Shown: piece by piece, positions 1 through 6,633 of the stretch
Numbering within the stretch: position 1 is the first letter of the stretch
Layout of the letters: each line of letters starts with the position of its first letter
Assembly (NCBI GenBank): GCA_964470055.1
Contig: CAYXZZ010000026.1
Coordinates: 1-19,593, forward strand
Reading direction: 5' to 3'
DNA: 19,593 bases
Source: JAEDES01 sp964470055
GTDB taxonomy: Bacteria; Bacillota_I; Bacilli_A; RF39; UBA660
Translations under genes and position numbers: made by a program
The notes under the pieces: model-generated
Database searches by the model: none
What the model was told of the DNA's origin: nothing
The model's input: the letters and a program-made list of their open reading frames with translations, nothing else

Positions 1-673
1 TTGATGGTTCTACATAACTAACTAAGTTAGCAGCTTCTTTTTTTACATCAGGTTTTTTAACCGCAGTACGAATCATAACTAATGATTTCTTTGGACCTGG
101 AACATTACCTTTAACTAAAATTACACTGTTTTCAGTATCAACTGATACGATTTCAAGATTTTGAACTGTTCTTTGAACATTACCCATTTGTCCTGGCATC
201 TTTTTACCTTTAAGAACGTGCATTGGTAAAAGAGTACCTAATGAACCAACACCTCTGTGGTATTGAGAACCATGTCCTTTTGGACCGATTGATTGATTGT
301 GACGTTTAATAACACCTTGGAAACCCTTACCTTTACTAGTTCCAGTAACATCAACCATTTCCCCTTCGCTGAAAATGTCTACTCCAATAGTTTGACCTAA
401 TGTGTATTCATTAACGTTAACTCCTCTAATTTCTCTTAAGAAGCGCTTAGGTGCTGTATTAGCTTTGTTTGTATGACCCATTGCTGGTTTGTTGCTTAAC
501 TTTTCTCTGATTGTTTCAGTTGCAAGTTGTACTGCTTCATAACCATCTTTTTCTACTGTTTTAATTTGAGTTACAACGTTTGGTTCAACTTCAATAACAG
601 TAACCGGAATTAATTTACCTTCTGTAGTAAATACTTGAGTCATTCCGATTTTCTTACCTAAGATTCCTTTCAT
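1..673 (-). CDS. rplC: 50S ribosomal protein L3 (partial, runs off left edge)
   Basis: This encodes ribosomal protein L3, an early assembly protein of the large subunit that reaches toward the peptidyl transferase centre. The 224 codons visible begin MKGILGKKIGMTQVF, the classic L3 N-terminus. The conserved central segment around SKGKGFQGVIKRHN and the GSLGTLLPMHVLKGKKMPG stretch are both present. The ATG at 671-673 has a GGAGGA ribosome binding site at 681-686. It lies 17 bases after the rpsJ stop, so the two are cotranscribed as the first genes of the S10 operon. The usual L3 length is about 209 residues. This one passes residue 205 into a charged, Ala-rich tail and is still open at the window edge, so it has a C-terminal extension of unknown length. 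Identification is certain; the end is not visible. Confidence 0.96.
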   Translation of the reverse strand, partial: MKGILGKKIGMTQVFTTEGKLIPVTVIEVEPNVVTQIKTVEKDGYEAVQLATETIREKLSNKPAMGHTNKANTAPKRFLREIRGVNVNEYTLGQTIGVDIFSEGEMVDVTGTSKGKGFQGVIKRHNQSIGPKGHGSQYHRGVGSLGTLLPMHVLKGKKMPGQMGNVQRTVQNLEIVSVDTENSVILVKGNVPGPKKSLVMIRTAVKKPDVKKEAANLVSYVEPS

Positions 674-690
674 TATTGTTTCCTCCTAAA

Positions 691-1002
691 TTATTTTGTT
701 TTGATTTCGATATCAACACCACTTGGTAAGTCTAAGTGTGCTAAAGCCTCAACTGTTTCCTTACTTGGATTTTTGATATCAATTAATCTTTTGTGTGTAC
801 GCATTTCGAATTGTTCACGTGAATCTTTATATTTGTGTACTGCTCTTAAAATTGTGAATTTTTCAATTTCAGTTGGAAGTGGTACTGGACCAGAGATTAC
901 TCCACCAGCTCTTCTTACTGTTTCAACAATTTTCTTAGCAGCATTATCAAGTATTCTGTGATCGTACGCTTTAATTCTAATACGAATTTTTTCTGTTGAC
1001 AT
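691..1002 (-). CDS. rpsJ: 30S ribosomal protein S10
   Basis: This is small-subunit ribosomal protein S10, which in bacteria also acts as NusE in transcription antitermination complexes. The 103-residue product matches the family length of about 102. It carries the typical N-terminus KIRIRIKAYDHRILD and the segment GPVPLPTEIEKFTILR with the RSREQFEMRTHKR-type loop (here DSREQFEMRTHKR). The ATG at 1000-1002 follows a GGGAG-type ribosome binding site at 1011-1015. It is the first gene of its operon: there is no tuf or fusA upstream, and a strong promoter lies about 120 bases upstream. rplC follows after 17 bases. There is nothing unusual in the protein. Confidence 0.98.
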   Translation of the reverse strand: MSTEKIRIRIKAYDHRILDNAAKKIVETVRRAGGVISGPVPLPTEIEKFTILRAVHKYKDSREQFEMRTHKRLIDIKNPSKETVEALAHLDLPSGVDIEIKTK

Positions 1003-1020
1003 TTTGTATTCTCCCTTCGC

Positions 1021-1119
1021 CTATATCTTGTATAGACTTGCTCCGTGCGAATAACCCAATAACGAATTAACAACTTAACCCGGTGTATCGACAACCTCGC
1101 ACATCTAAGCAGTCACACG
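1021..1119 (-). promoter_or_regulatory. Structured leader of the rpsJ operon
   Basis: The predicted untranslated leader can fold. GTGCGA (1097-1102) is complementary to TCGCAC (1045-1050), enclosing an AU-rich interior. CCGTGTG (1114-1120) could pair with CACCGG (1081-1086) with one gap, or compete for the downstream arm. A small hairpin CTATA/TATAG lies just before the ribosome binding site. Ribosomal protein operons often have leader-based autoregulation, but I do not recognise a known leader class, so a control function is inference. Confidence 0.4.
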
Positions 1120-1125
1120 GTTATA

Positions 1126-1154
1126 ATTATAACAGGGGTGGCACTCTTTTGCAA
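1126..1154 (-). promoter_or_regulatory. Strong sigma-A promoter of the rpsJ-rplC operon
   Basis: On the minus strand a TTGCAA -35 (1149-1154) and a perfect TATAAT -10 (1126-1131) are separated by exactly 17 bp, and the -10 is extended by TG one base upstream (1133-1134). This predicts a start near 1119 and a leader of about 115 bases. Upstream, 1158-1234 holds a series of 4-7-base A-tracts (T-runs on the plus strand) at roughly 8-13 bp intervals, which may act as an UP element or bend DNA. Confidence 0.85.
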
Positions 1155-1221
1155 GCATTTTTTTCAGTTTTTTCTTATTTTTCAACATATTTTTTTCTTT
1201 TTTTAAATTTTAGACATTTTT

Positions 1222-2457
1222 TCAGTACTTTTTTAACTTTTCTTTTTCTAAATTACCTTTACTTATTAATTTTAAAGAGGCTGGACTTATTAATGATTTA
1301 CCAAATTTGTTATTGATATTGTCAATTGTTTTTTGAATCTCGTCATTTTCCACAGTTTCGGTGGATTTTTCCTCGTCAAATAGGGAAATTTGTTTTTCTT
1401 TTTTATCTGTAAAGTCTGCTAATCTAACACCAATTAATCTTATTGGATCATTTTTATAGTTATGCTCAAAGATTTTTACGATTAACGGATATATTTCCTT
1501 GGTATTATTGCTAGGAGATGGTAATTTTGCTTGAGCCGAATAACTAGCAAATTGGTTGTTTTTAAAAATTACTGCAACTGTATTTGCGTATTGTCCTTGT
1601 TTTCTTAATTGTCGTGAGACATCCTCTGCTTGTCTAAATAATATCTCTTTCAATTTATTTTCGTCTGTATAATCGTGAGAAAGGGTTTCTGTTGTACTTA
1701 TGCTATCTCTTCGGTTACTTTTTGGTTCAACTTTAGAATTATCGATTCCCCAAGATGCTTCTTTCATATATTCGGCTAAGGATTTAAAATGATGCTTCAG
1801 TAGTTTATCGTCTGCATAGGCAAGATCTTTGATGGTGTAAATGTTTAATTTATTTAGTACTTCCTTGCTCTTTTTACCAATCATAAATAATTCACCAACG
1901 TCTAACGGCCATAATTTTTCTTGTATTTCGTCCTTGAATAGTGTATGAACTTTATCGGGCTTTTCAAAGTCTGAGGCCATCTTGGCACATAGTTTGTTGT
2001 TTCCTATTCCTATATTTACTGTAAATCCGAATTTTTCCTTAATATCATCTTTTATGTGATGTGCTAGGGCTTTGTAATCTTTGTAAAGATAATTAGTTCC
2101 TGTCATTTCCATGAAGCATTCGTCAATCGAAAACTGTTCTAAAAGAGGAGAATATTTTGAAAGATAAGTAAACAACTGGTGAGATTTCTTGGAATACCAC
2201 TCATAATTTGGTGGAAAGTTTTTAATACTTGGACACTTCTTTTTAGCACTATAAATTGTTTCTGCTGTTACTATTCCATACTTTTTAGCAATAGGAGACT
2301 TCGCCAAAACTATACCTTTTCGTTGTTTTTCATCGCCACCAATTATTGATGGTATATTTCTTATATCCTGCTTATATCCTTGTTTTAGTAAAAGAATAGC
2401 TGTCCATGATAAAAAAGCATTGTTTACATCTATGTGAAATACAATTCTTTCTTTCAT
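1222..2457 (-). CDS. Y-family DNA polymerase (Pol IV/DinB-like)
   Basis: This is a translesion DNA polymerase of the Y family (411 residues from the chosen start). The palm begins with HIDVNNAFLSW, where D10 is a metal ligand and F15 matches the steric-gate Phe of DinB. The catalytic pair lies in SIDECFMEM (D112, E113). A thumb/helix-hairpin-helix region and a little-finger domain follow. QISLF at residues 356-360 is a clear beta-clamp binding motif. After it comes a further tail of about 50 residues containing NNKFGKSLISPASL. The longer open frame starts at 2487, but that ATG lies upstream of the TATAAT at 2476-2481. The ATG at 2455-2457 has AAGAGGTG five bases upstream, so I take 2457. The stop is TGA. 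It is divergent from a small XRE regulator. The variant first motif suggests a Clostridia/Bacilli branch and not classic DinB or UvrX. Confidence 0.9.
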   Translation of the reverse strand: MKERIVFHIDVNNAFLSWTAILLLKQGYKQDIRNIPSIIGGDEKQRKGIVLAKSPIAKKYGIVTAETIYSAKKKCPSIKNFPPNYEWYSKKSHQLFTYLSKYSPLLEQFSIDECFMEMTGTNYLYKDYKALAHHIKDDIKEKFGFTVNIGIGNNKLCAKMASDFEKPDKVHTLFKDEIQEKLWPLDVGELFMIGKKSKEVLNKLNIYTIKDLAYADDKLLKHHFKSLAEYMKEASWGIDNSKVEPKSNRRDSISTTETLSHDYTDENKLKEILFRQAEDVSRQLRKQGQYANTVAVIFKNNQFASYSAQAKLPSPSNNTKEIYPLIVKIFEHNYKNDPIRLIGVRLADFTDKKEKQISLFDEEKSTETVENDEIQKTIDNINNKFGKSLISPASLKLISKGNLEKEKLKKY

Positions 2458-2475
2458 GGAATCACCTCTTAATTT

Positions 2476-2504
2476 ATTATAGAACATTTTTTCGAGAGTT
2501 TCAA
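2476..2504 (-). promoter_or_regulatory. Promoter of the Y-family polymerase gene
   Basis: On the minus strand TTGAAA (2499-2504) and TATAAT (2476-2481) are separated by 17 bp. The predicted start near 2469 leaves a very short leader containing AAGAGGTG, which fixes the ATG at 2457 as the start. I see no Gram-positive LexA box (GAAC-N4-GTTC type) over it. Confidence 0.8.
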
Positions 2505-2514
2505 TCTAATGATG

Positions 2515-2543
2515 TTGGTGTAAATTTGTCGTTTACATATTAT
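2515..2543 (+). promoter_or_regulatory. Candidate promoter of the XRE regulator gene
   Basis: On the plus strand TTGGTG (2515-2520), 17 bp, then TATTAT (2538-2543). It is divergent from the polymerase promoter, with the two -35 elements about 10 bp apart, so a protein bound between them could affect both. The match is moderate. Confidence 0.45.
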
Positions 2544-2585
2544 TTTGCGTTTTTAGTACATAATAAAAGTGAGATGGGTGATTTT

Positions 2586-2837
2586 ATGAATAAGTATGAA
2601 GTTAACATTTATGAACAGATAGCAAGAAATATTAAGAAATATAGAAAAGAAGTAGGAATAACTCAGGCAGTTCTTGCTGAAAGAGTTGGTGTTTCGCATG
2701 AATTTATCAGAAGAATTGAATCTAAAAAGGGTGCAAAGACTTTTTCAGTAGATACTATATGGAAGATTTCACTTGCTTTAGACGTTGAACCTGGTAAATT
2801 ATTTGAAATCGATATCGATGAGGTTGTAAATCAATAA
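2586..2837 (+). CDS. XRE-family (Cro/CI-type) helix-turn-helix regulator
   Basis: This is a small DNA-binding protein of 83 residues consisting of little more than an HTH_3 domain. Residues about 8-72 read as the five-helix fold, with the recognition region around GITQAVLAERVGVSHEFIRRIE and the usual closing helix ending in EPGKLFEI. The open frame extends back to 2406, but that part overlaps the divergent promoters. The ATG at 2586 is preceded by GGGTG with five bases of spacing, and I choose it; an alternative ATG at 2574 is possible. No partner domain is visible, so the signal it responds to is unknown. Being divergent from the polymerase gene, it could regulate itself and/or that gene, but there is no direct evidence. 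It shares a terminator with gpmI. Confidence 0.8.
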   Translation: MNKYEVNIYEQIARNIKKYRKEVGITQAVLAERVGVSHEFIRRIESKKGAKTFSVDTIWKISLALDVEPGKLFEIDIDEVVNQ

Positions 2838-2871
2838 AAATAACAGAGAAAATATTAACTCTGTTATTTTT
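2836..2871. terminator. Bidirectional terminator between XRE gene and gpmI
   Basis: A perfect 13-bp stem (AAAAATAACAGAG, 2836-2848, with its complement 2859-2871) has a 10-base loop. T-runs fall on the 3' side in either direction. The stop codon of gpmI (2864-2866) lies inside the right arm. It serves both convergent genes. Confidence 0.9.
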
Positions 2872-4366
2872 GTATTAAAGACGTTCCAGTCATTTCAACT
2901 GGCTTTTCTAAATTCATTAATTCTAAAATTGTTGGAGCAATATCTCCTAGTTTACCTGGAACTAGTGAGATGTTTTTATTTGTAATAATAAATGGAACTG
3001 GATTAGTGGTATGTGCGGTTAAAATGTTGTCATTAGCATCTAACATTTCTTCACAATTTCCATGATCGGCAGTTACAATCATAGTTCCATTTAATTCTTG
3101 GCATTTTGTGTAGATTTTTTCGAGACACTCATCAACACTTTCAACCGCTTTGATGGCTGCGTCTAATATACCTGTGTGCCCGACCATATCACCGTTAGCA
3201 AAATTTAAAATTACTAAGTCATAATTTTCTAACTCATTTACTAATTCATCAGTTACTTCATAGACACTCATTTCTGGCTTTAAATCATAGGTTGCGACTT
3301 TAGGAGATGGAATTAATATTTTCTTTTCATTTTCATAGTCTACTTCTTTTCCTCCGTCGAAGAAAAATGTTACATGAGCATATTTTTCTGTTTCGGCAAC
3401 ACGTAATTGCGATTTTCCACAAGAGGCAACATATTCTCCTAAGATATTGGTTAGTTTTGGATCGTCAAAAGCATGATTAGCAATTACTGATTCAACAACA
3501 GGCATCATGGTGACAACAGGTAAATTATTAAATCTTGTTACAGCCATGTCATTGAAACTAGGATTAGTAATTGCGGTTAAAATTTCACGTAAACGATCTT
3601 TGCGATAATTAAAGACAATTATACCGTCATTTTCTTCTAGCATACCATCTTCATCAAATACTGCTGGAAGGAAGAATTCGTCTGTGATATCTTTTTTATA
3701 ACTTTCTTCAATATAGTCTTTTATAGAAGTATGTTTTTCTCCAACTCCAGAAACAATTGCATCATAGCCTTTTTTCAGACGGTCATAATTATTATCACGA
3801 TCCATACTGTAGTATCGTCCGGATATTGTGGCAATGCTTCCAATGCCTAGTTCTTTTAGTTTGCTTTCTACTTGAGAAATATATGTATATGCACTTGTTG
3901 GCAAAACGTCTCTACCGTCAGTAAATAAATGTAAATAAAGATTGTGGACATCTTGTTGTTTACATAAATCAAGGATTGCTAGCAAATGATTGATATGAGA
4001 ATGAACCCCACCATCACTAATTAAACCCATGATATGTAATTTTGAATTGTTATTTTTAGTATGATTTATTACTTTTAATAGTTCTTCATTTTGAAAAAAC
4101 TCTTTGTCTTCAATACTTTTATTTATTAATTCTAATGGCTGATAGACTATTCTACCGGCTCCAATATTCATATGGCCTACTTCGCTATTTCCCATTTGTC
4201 CTTTGGGAAGGCCTACTAATTGTCCCGATGCCTCTAGTTGAGTATGTGGATAATTTTCCCATAACATGTTGAAGACAGGATTATTTGCAAGTTTTACAGC
4301 ATTTCCATGAGATTCCTCTCTTAGTCCATAGCCATCTAAAATAGTTAAAATAACTGGTTTTGTCAT
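2864..4366 (-). CDS. gpmI: 2,3-bisphosphoglycerate-independent phosphoglycerate mutase
   Basis: This enzyme interconverts 3- and 2-phosphoglycerate in the cytosol, a Mn-dependent step of lower glycolysis. The product is 500 residues (family about 510). It opens with PVILTILDGYG, where D11 is a metal ligand. The phosphoserine nucleophile is S61 in GQMGNSEVGHMNIGAGR. Further family motifs are TDGRDV, SGRYYSMDRDNN and the C-terminal metal site in VTADHGNCEEM. The ATG at 4364-4366 has GGAGGA at 4371-4376, overlapping the stop of the ATPase gene, so both are on one transcript. B. subtilis places this gene with gapA-pgk-tpiA-eno. Here it is detached from gap/pgk/tpiA by spo0A and the ATPase gene. 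eno is not in the window. Confidence 0.97.
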   Translation of the reverse strand: MTKPVILTILDGYGLREESHGNAVKLANNPVFNMLWENYPHTQLEASGQLVGLPKGQMGNSEVGHMNIGAGRIVYQPLELINKSIEDKEFFQNEELLKVINHTKNNNSKLHIMGLISDGGVHSHINHLLAILDLCKQQDVHNLYLHLFTDGRDVLPTSAYTYISQVESKLKELGIGSIATISGRYYSMDRDNNYDRLKKGYDAIVSGVGEKHTSIKDYIEESYKKDITDEFFLPAVFDEDGMLEENDGIIVFNYRKDRLREILTAITNPSFNDMAVTRFNNLPVVTMMPVVESVIANHAFDDPKLTNILGEYVASCGKSQLRVAETEKYAHVTFFFDGGKEVDYENEKKILIPSPKVATYDLKPEMSVYEVTDELVNELENYDLVILNFANGDMVGHTGILDAAIKAVESVDECLEKIYTKCQELNGTMIVTADHGNCEEMLDANDNILTAHTTNPVPFIITNKNISLVPGKLGDIAPTILELMNLEKPVEMTGTSLIQK

Positions 4367-4375
4367 ATTTTCCTC

Positions 4376-5653
4376 CTACATTTTTGTTTCATTTAAACAG
4401 AATACTGCATAAATTGGTATATATCTAATATCTTTTTTTGTTGAAAAATTATTTTCTGTAATACGGTATGCTTGTGGTACTGTAAATTTTTTCATGAAGA
4501 CTGATAATGATTTGGCCTTTGACATGGATTTTGTAGTTATCTCAAGAGGAATGATTTGACCCATTCTATTTTGAACCACAAAATTTACTTCAGCCTTTCC
4601 TTCTGACTGGTAGTAGTATAAAGAATATCCTGCTTCTACTAGTGTTTTGGCGATATGATTTTCATATAGGGTTTCTTTGATGTTTTCATCAGTGATAAAC
4701 TGTTTGTAACTAAGATGTAACATCGAGAATAGTAAACCATCATCTGGAATGTATAATTTGAAACTATCTTTTTCACGACAACTACTTAGTGGTGACTTGA
4801 CAGTTTTAATTTTGTAACTTCTGTATACTAATTGGTTATTTACTAGAAAGTTGATAGTACTTTCATATTCTTTAGCCCGTTTTCCCGTACCCATTAGACC
4901 ATATTGAAACTTTTTGTTTTCTTTTTTTAATTGTTCAGGAATTGAGTCAATTACTTCAAGTCCTCTTGGGATATCTATCAATATCTTATTTAAAGCAATT
5001 TCTTTTTTATAGGCATCTAATATTTTTTGCTTAATAGCATCTAGTTCATAACTTGTTTTACCATTGATATTTGCTTCTACTACCTCTGGAAAACCACCTG
5101 TTATTAAATAGTCTTGGAAGAGATCAAGTGCTACTTTATGAAACGGACAGGTTTTATGTTTAGTAAATGATTCTTTTATTAGTTCTGCAAGTGACTTTTC
5201 ATCTTTAGCCCATAAGTACTCTTCAAAATCCATTTCACTCATTGCTTTAAACTGTAATTCCTCACCTTTAAATTCAGCAAGTTTTTCACGATTAGAAGTT
5301 ATTCCAATAAGATGGTATTTACTTTTTTCACTGCCAAATAATTTCATTCCTTTAACGATTTCATTAGAAGAAAGATTGTCTAAAACAATTAGCGTATCTT
5401 CTGGTAGAATGGTTTCTTTAGAAAGCAATGATAGGTTAATAATTAATTTTTCTGTTGATTTTTCTTTTATGAATAAATCTAATAGTTGTTTATTGTTTTC
5501 TGTATTAAAGTAGATAATATTTTTATATTCTCTGGCTCCATATGATAGAACAGTAAAAGTCTTACCAATTTGTTTTGGGCCATATAAAATTAAAGGTTTT
5601 CTAATAATATCTTTTTGCCATTTTCTGAAAAAAGTTTCAATTTTACGTTCCAT
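4376..5653 (-). CDS. AAA-type ATPase with DUF4143-like C-terminal domain
   Basis: This 425-residue protein belongs to the widespread ATP-binding/DUF4143 family, whose biological role is not well defined. The N-terminal ATPase has Walker A GPKQIGKT (residues 25-32) and a Walker B-like strand TLIVLDN (87-93), followed by the family's DYLITGGFPEVV signature (181-192). The C-terminal domain contains GKAEVNFVVQ...IPLEITT (352-374). In the family this segment usually reads EVDF...IEVK and resembles a PD-(D/E)XK nuclease core. Here the Asp is Asn357 and the Lys after E371 is Thr, so nuclease chemistry looks lost. The ATG at 5651-5653 follows AAGGAGA at 5663-5669. It is first in an operon with gpmI, its stop overlapping the gpmI ribosome binding site. 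The link to glycolysis is probably only transcriptional. Confidence 0.8.
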   Translation of the reverse strand: MERKIETFFRKWQKDIIRKPLILYGPKQIGKTFTVLSYGAREYKNIIYFNTENNKQLLDLFIKEKSTEKLIINLSLLSKETILPEDTLIVLDNLSSNEIVKGMKLFGSEKSKYHLIGITSNREKLAEFKGEELQFKAMSEMDFEEYLWAKDEKSLAELIKESFTKHKTCPFHKVALDLFQDYLITGGFPEVVEANINGKTSYELDAIKQKILDAYKKEIALNKILIDIPRGLEVIDSIPEQLKKENKKFQYGLMGTGKRAKEYESTINFLVNNQLVYRSYKIKTVKSPLSSCREKDSFKLYIPDDGLLFSMLHLSYKQFITDENIKETLYENHIAKTLVEAGYSLYYYQSEGKAEVNFVVQNRMGQIIPLEITTKSMSKAKSLSVFMKKFTVPQAYRITENNFSTKKDIRYIPIYAVFCLNETKM

Positions 5654-5686
5654 AAATTGTATTCTCCTTACATATTTTATAAATTA

Positions 5687-5715
5687 AGTATACTTTTTTA
5701 TGAGAAACTTGTCAA
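5687..5715 (-). promoter_or_regulatory. Near-consensus sigma-A promoter of the ATPase-gpmI operon
   Basis: On the minus strand a perfect TTGACA (5710-5715), 17 bp, then TATACT (5687-5692). It is one of the best promoter matches in the window, and fits a need to drive gpmI two genes downstream. Confidence 0.85.
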
Positions 5716-5730
5716 GAAACTATGATGGCA

Positions 5731-5756
5731 AAAAAAGAAAAAGACCGAAGTCTTTT
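5731..5756 (-). terminator. Intrinsic terminator of spo0A
   Basis: Minus-strand hairpin AAAAGAC-TTCG-GTCTTTT (stem 5739-5745 with 5750-5756) with a stable UUCG loop, followed by a T-rich run from 5742 down to 5731. The spo0A stop codon (5755-5757) overlaps the base of the stem. Confidence 0.9.
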
Positions 5757-6531
5757 AATGTGTCATTAATGGTTTATTAAACTCTAGTCTTAATTTATCA
5801 GCCACGGTTACTATAAATTCTGAGTTAGTCGGTTTTGCTTTGTCTATGTCGACACTATGTCCAAAAATATCTTCCATTAATTGCCAGTTACCTCTATTCC
5901 AACTGATTTCAATTGCGTGCCTGATTGCTCGTTCTACTCGAGATACTGTAGTATTATATTTCTTGGCGATTTCTGGATATAGTTCTTTCGTTATTCCTCC
6001 AACTATTTCTGGCCTTTCATATACAATTGATATTCCTTCGCGTATGTATTGGTATCCCTTAATATGGGAGGGAACACCTAATTCGTGAAGTGTTTTTGTA
6101 ATAGAAACTTGGAGATTATTGTGGTACAAATCCAAAGTTTCTCCTCCATATTTCACAACTGATACTACTTCTTTGATGCGTTTTTCTAAATCATTTAGTT
6201 CAAATGGTTTTAGCATAAAGTAGTTTACACCTAATTCAGATACTTTTCTAATCATATCTTGCGTGTTATATGATGTTAGAACCATTACCTTTTTAGATAT
6301 ATTCTTTTTACGCATTTCTTCTAAAACGCTCAATCCATCTTTGTTTGGCATTATTAAATCCAATAACAAGATATCAAATTCGTCTTCTTTTGTTTCAATC
6401 AAACGAATGGCTTCTGCACCATCATTTGCGGTTAAGGTCACTTTAATATTAGCGTTATCATTAAAATATTCCTTAATCATTTCAACTAAACTTTTATTGT
6501 CATCTACTACTAATAATTTTATCTTTGTCAT
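5755..6531 (-). CDS. spo0A: Sporulation response regulator Spo0A
   Basis: This is the master regulator of endospore formation, a DNA-binding response regulator activated by phosphorelay (258 residues, normal for the family). The receiver domain (about 1-125) shows acidic residues D10/D11, phosphoacceptor D58 in DILLLDLIMP, T86 and K108. The C-terminal Spo0A domain (about 145-255) carries the signature blocks LGVPSHIKGYQYIREG, VSRVERAIRHAIEISWNRG and KAKPTNSEFIVTVADKLRLE. The ATG at 6529-6531 follows a GGGGAG ribosome binding site. Between this gene and tpiA sit a perfect Spo0A box and a near-perfect inverted second one, pointing to autoregulation. No spoIVB lies upstream, unlike in B. subtilis. 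All catalytic residues are intact, so I expect a working protein. Confidence 0.97.
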   Translation of the reverse strand: MTKIKLLVVDDNKSLVEMIKEYFNDNANIKVTLTANDGAEAIRLIETKEDEFDILLLDLIMPNKDGLSVLEEMRKKNISKKVMVLTSYNTQDMIRKVSELGVNYFMLKPFELNDLEKRIKEVVSVVKYGGETLDLYHNNLQVSITKTLHELGVPSHIKGYQYIREGISIVYERPEIVGGITKELYPEIAKKYNTTVSRVERAIRHAIEISWNRGNWQLMEDIFGHSVDIDKAKPTNSEFIVTVADKLRLEFNKPLMTH

Positions 6532-6565
6532 CTTCTTCTCCCTTTTTATACTGCACGCATTTTAA

Positions 6566-6571
6566 TTATAT
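6566..6571 (-). promoter_or_regulatory. Candidate -10 element of spo0A
   Basis: A perfect TATAAT lies 34 bases upstream of the spo0A ATG on the minus strand. The sequence 17 bp upstream of it (TATCGT) is a poor -35, so the promoter may need an activator or another sigma factor. I could not make a convincing sigma-H match. Confidence 0.45.
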
Positions 6572-6601
6572 AATATTTCTGCAAAAAACGATAGAGAAAA
6601 A

Positions 6602-6620
6602 TTAGACAAGTTTTGTCGAA
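6602..6620. promoter_or_regulatory. Inverted pair of Spo0A-binding boxes upstream of spo0A
   Basis: TTGTCGAA at 6613-6620 (plus strand) is an exact match to the Spo0A box. TTGTCTAA at 6609-6602 (minus strand) matches 7 of 8. They face each other across three bases. They end about 30 bp upstream of the candidate -10, suitable for autoregulation. The same sequence could also form a weak hairpin followed by TTTTT after tpiA, so a terminator role is an alternative or additional reading. Confidence 0.65.
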
Positions 6621-6633
6621 ACTGTCAACTAAG

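Noticed and set aside
1083..1316. Open frame of 77 codons on the plus strand
   Set aside because: It runs through the rpsJ promoter, poly-T tracts and the end of the polymerase gene. Its composition is Phe/Leu-rich because of the T-runs, and it has no ribosome binding site.
2458..2487. Longer N-terminus (ATG at 2487) for the Y-family polymerase
   Set aside because: That ATG lies upstream of the TATAAT at 2476-2481 and lacks a ribosome binding site; the ATG at 2457 has one.
2458..2585. LexA/SOS box between the polymerase and regulator genes
   Set aside because: GAAC and GTTTC half-like sequences are present but spaced about 12 bp apart, not as GAAC-N4-GTTC.
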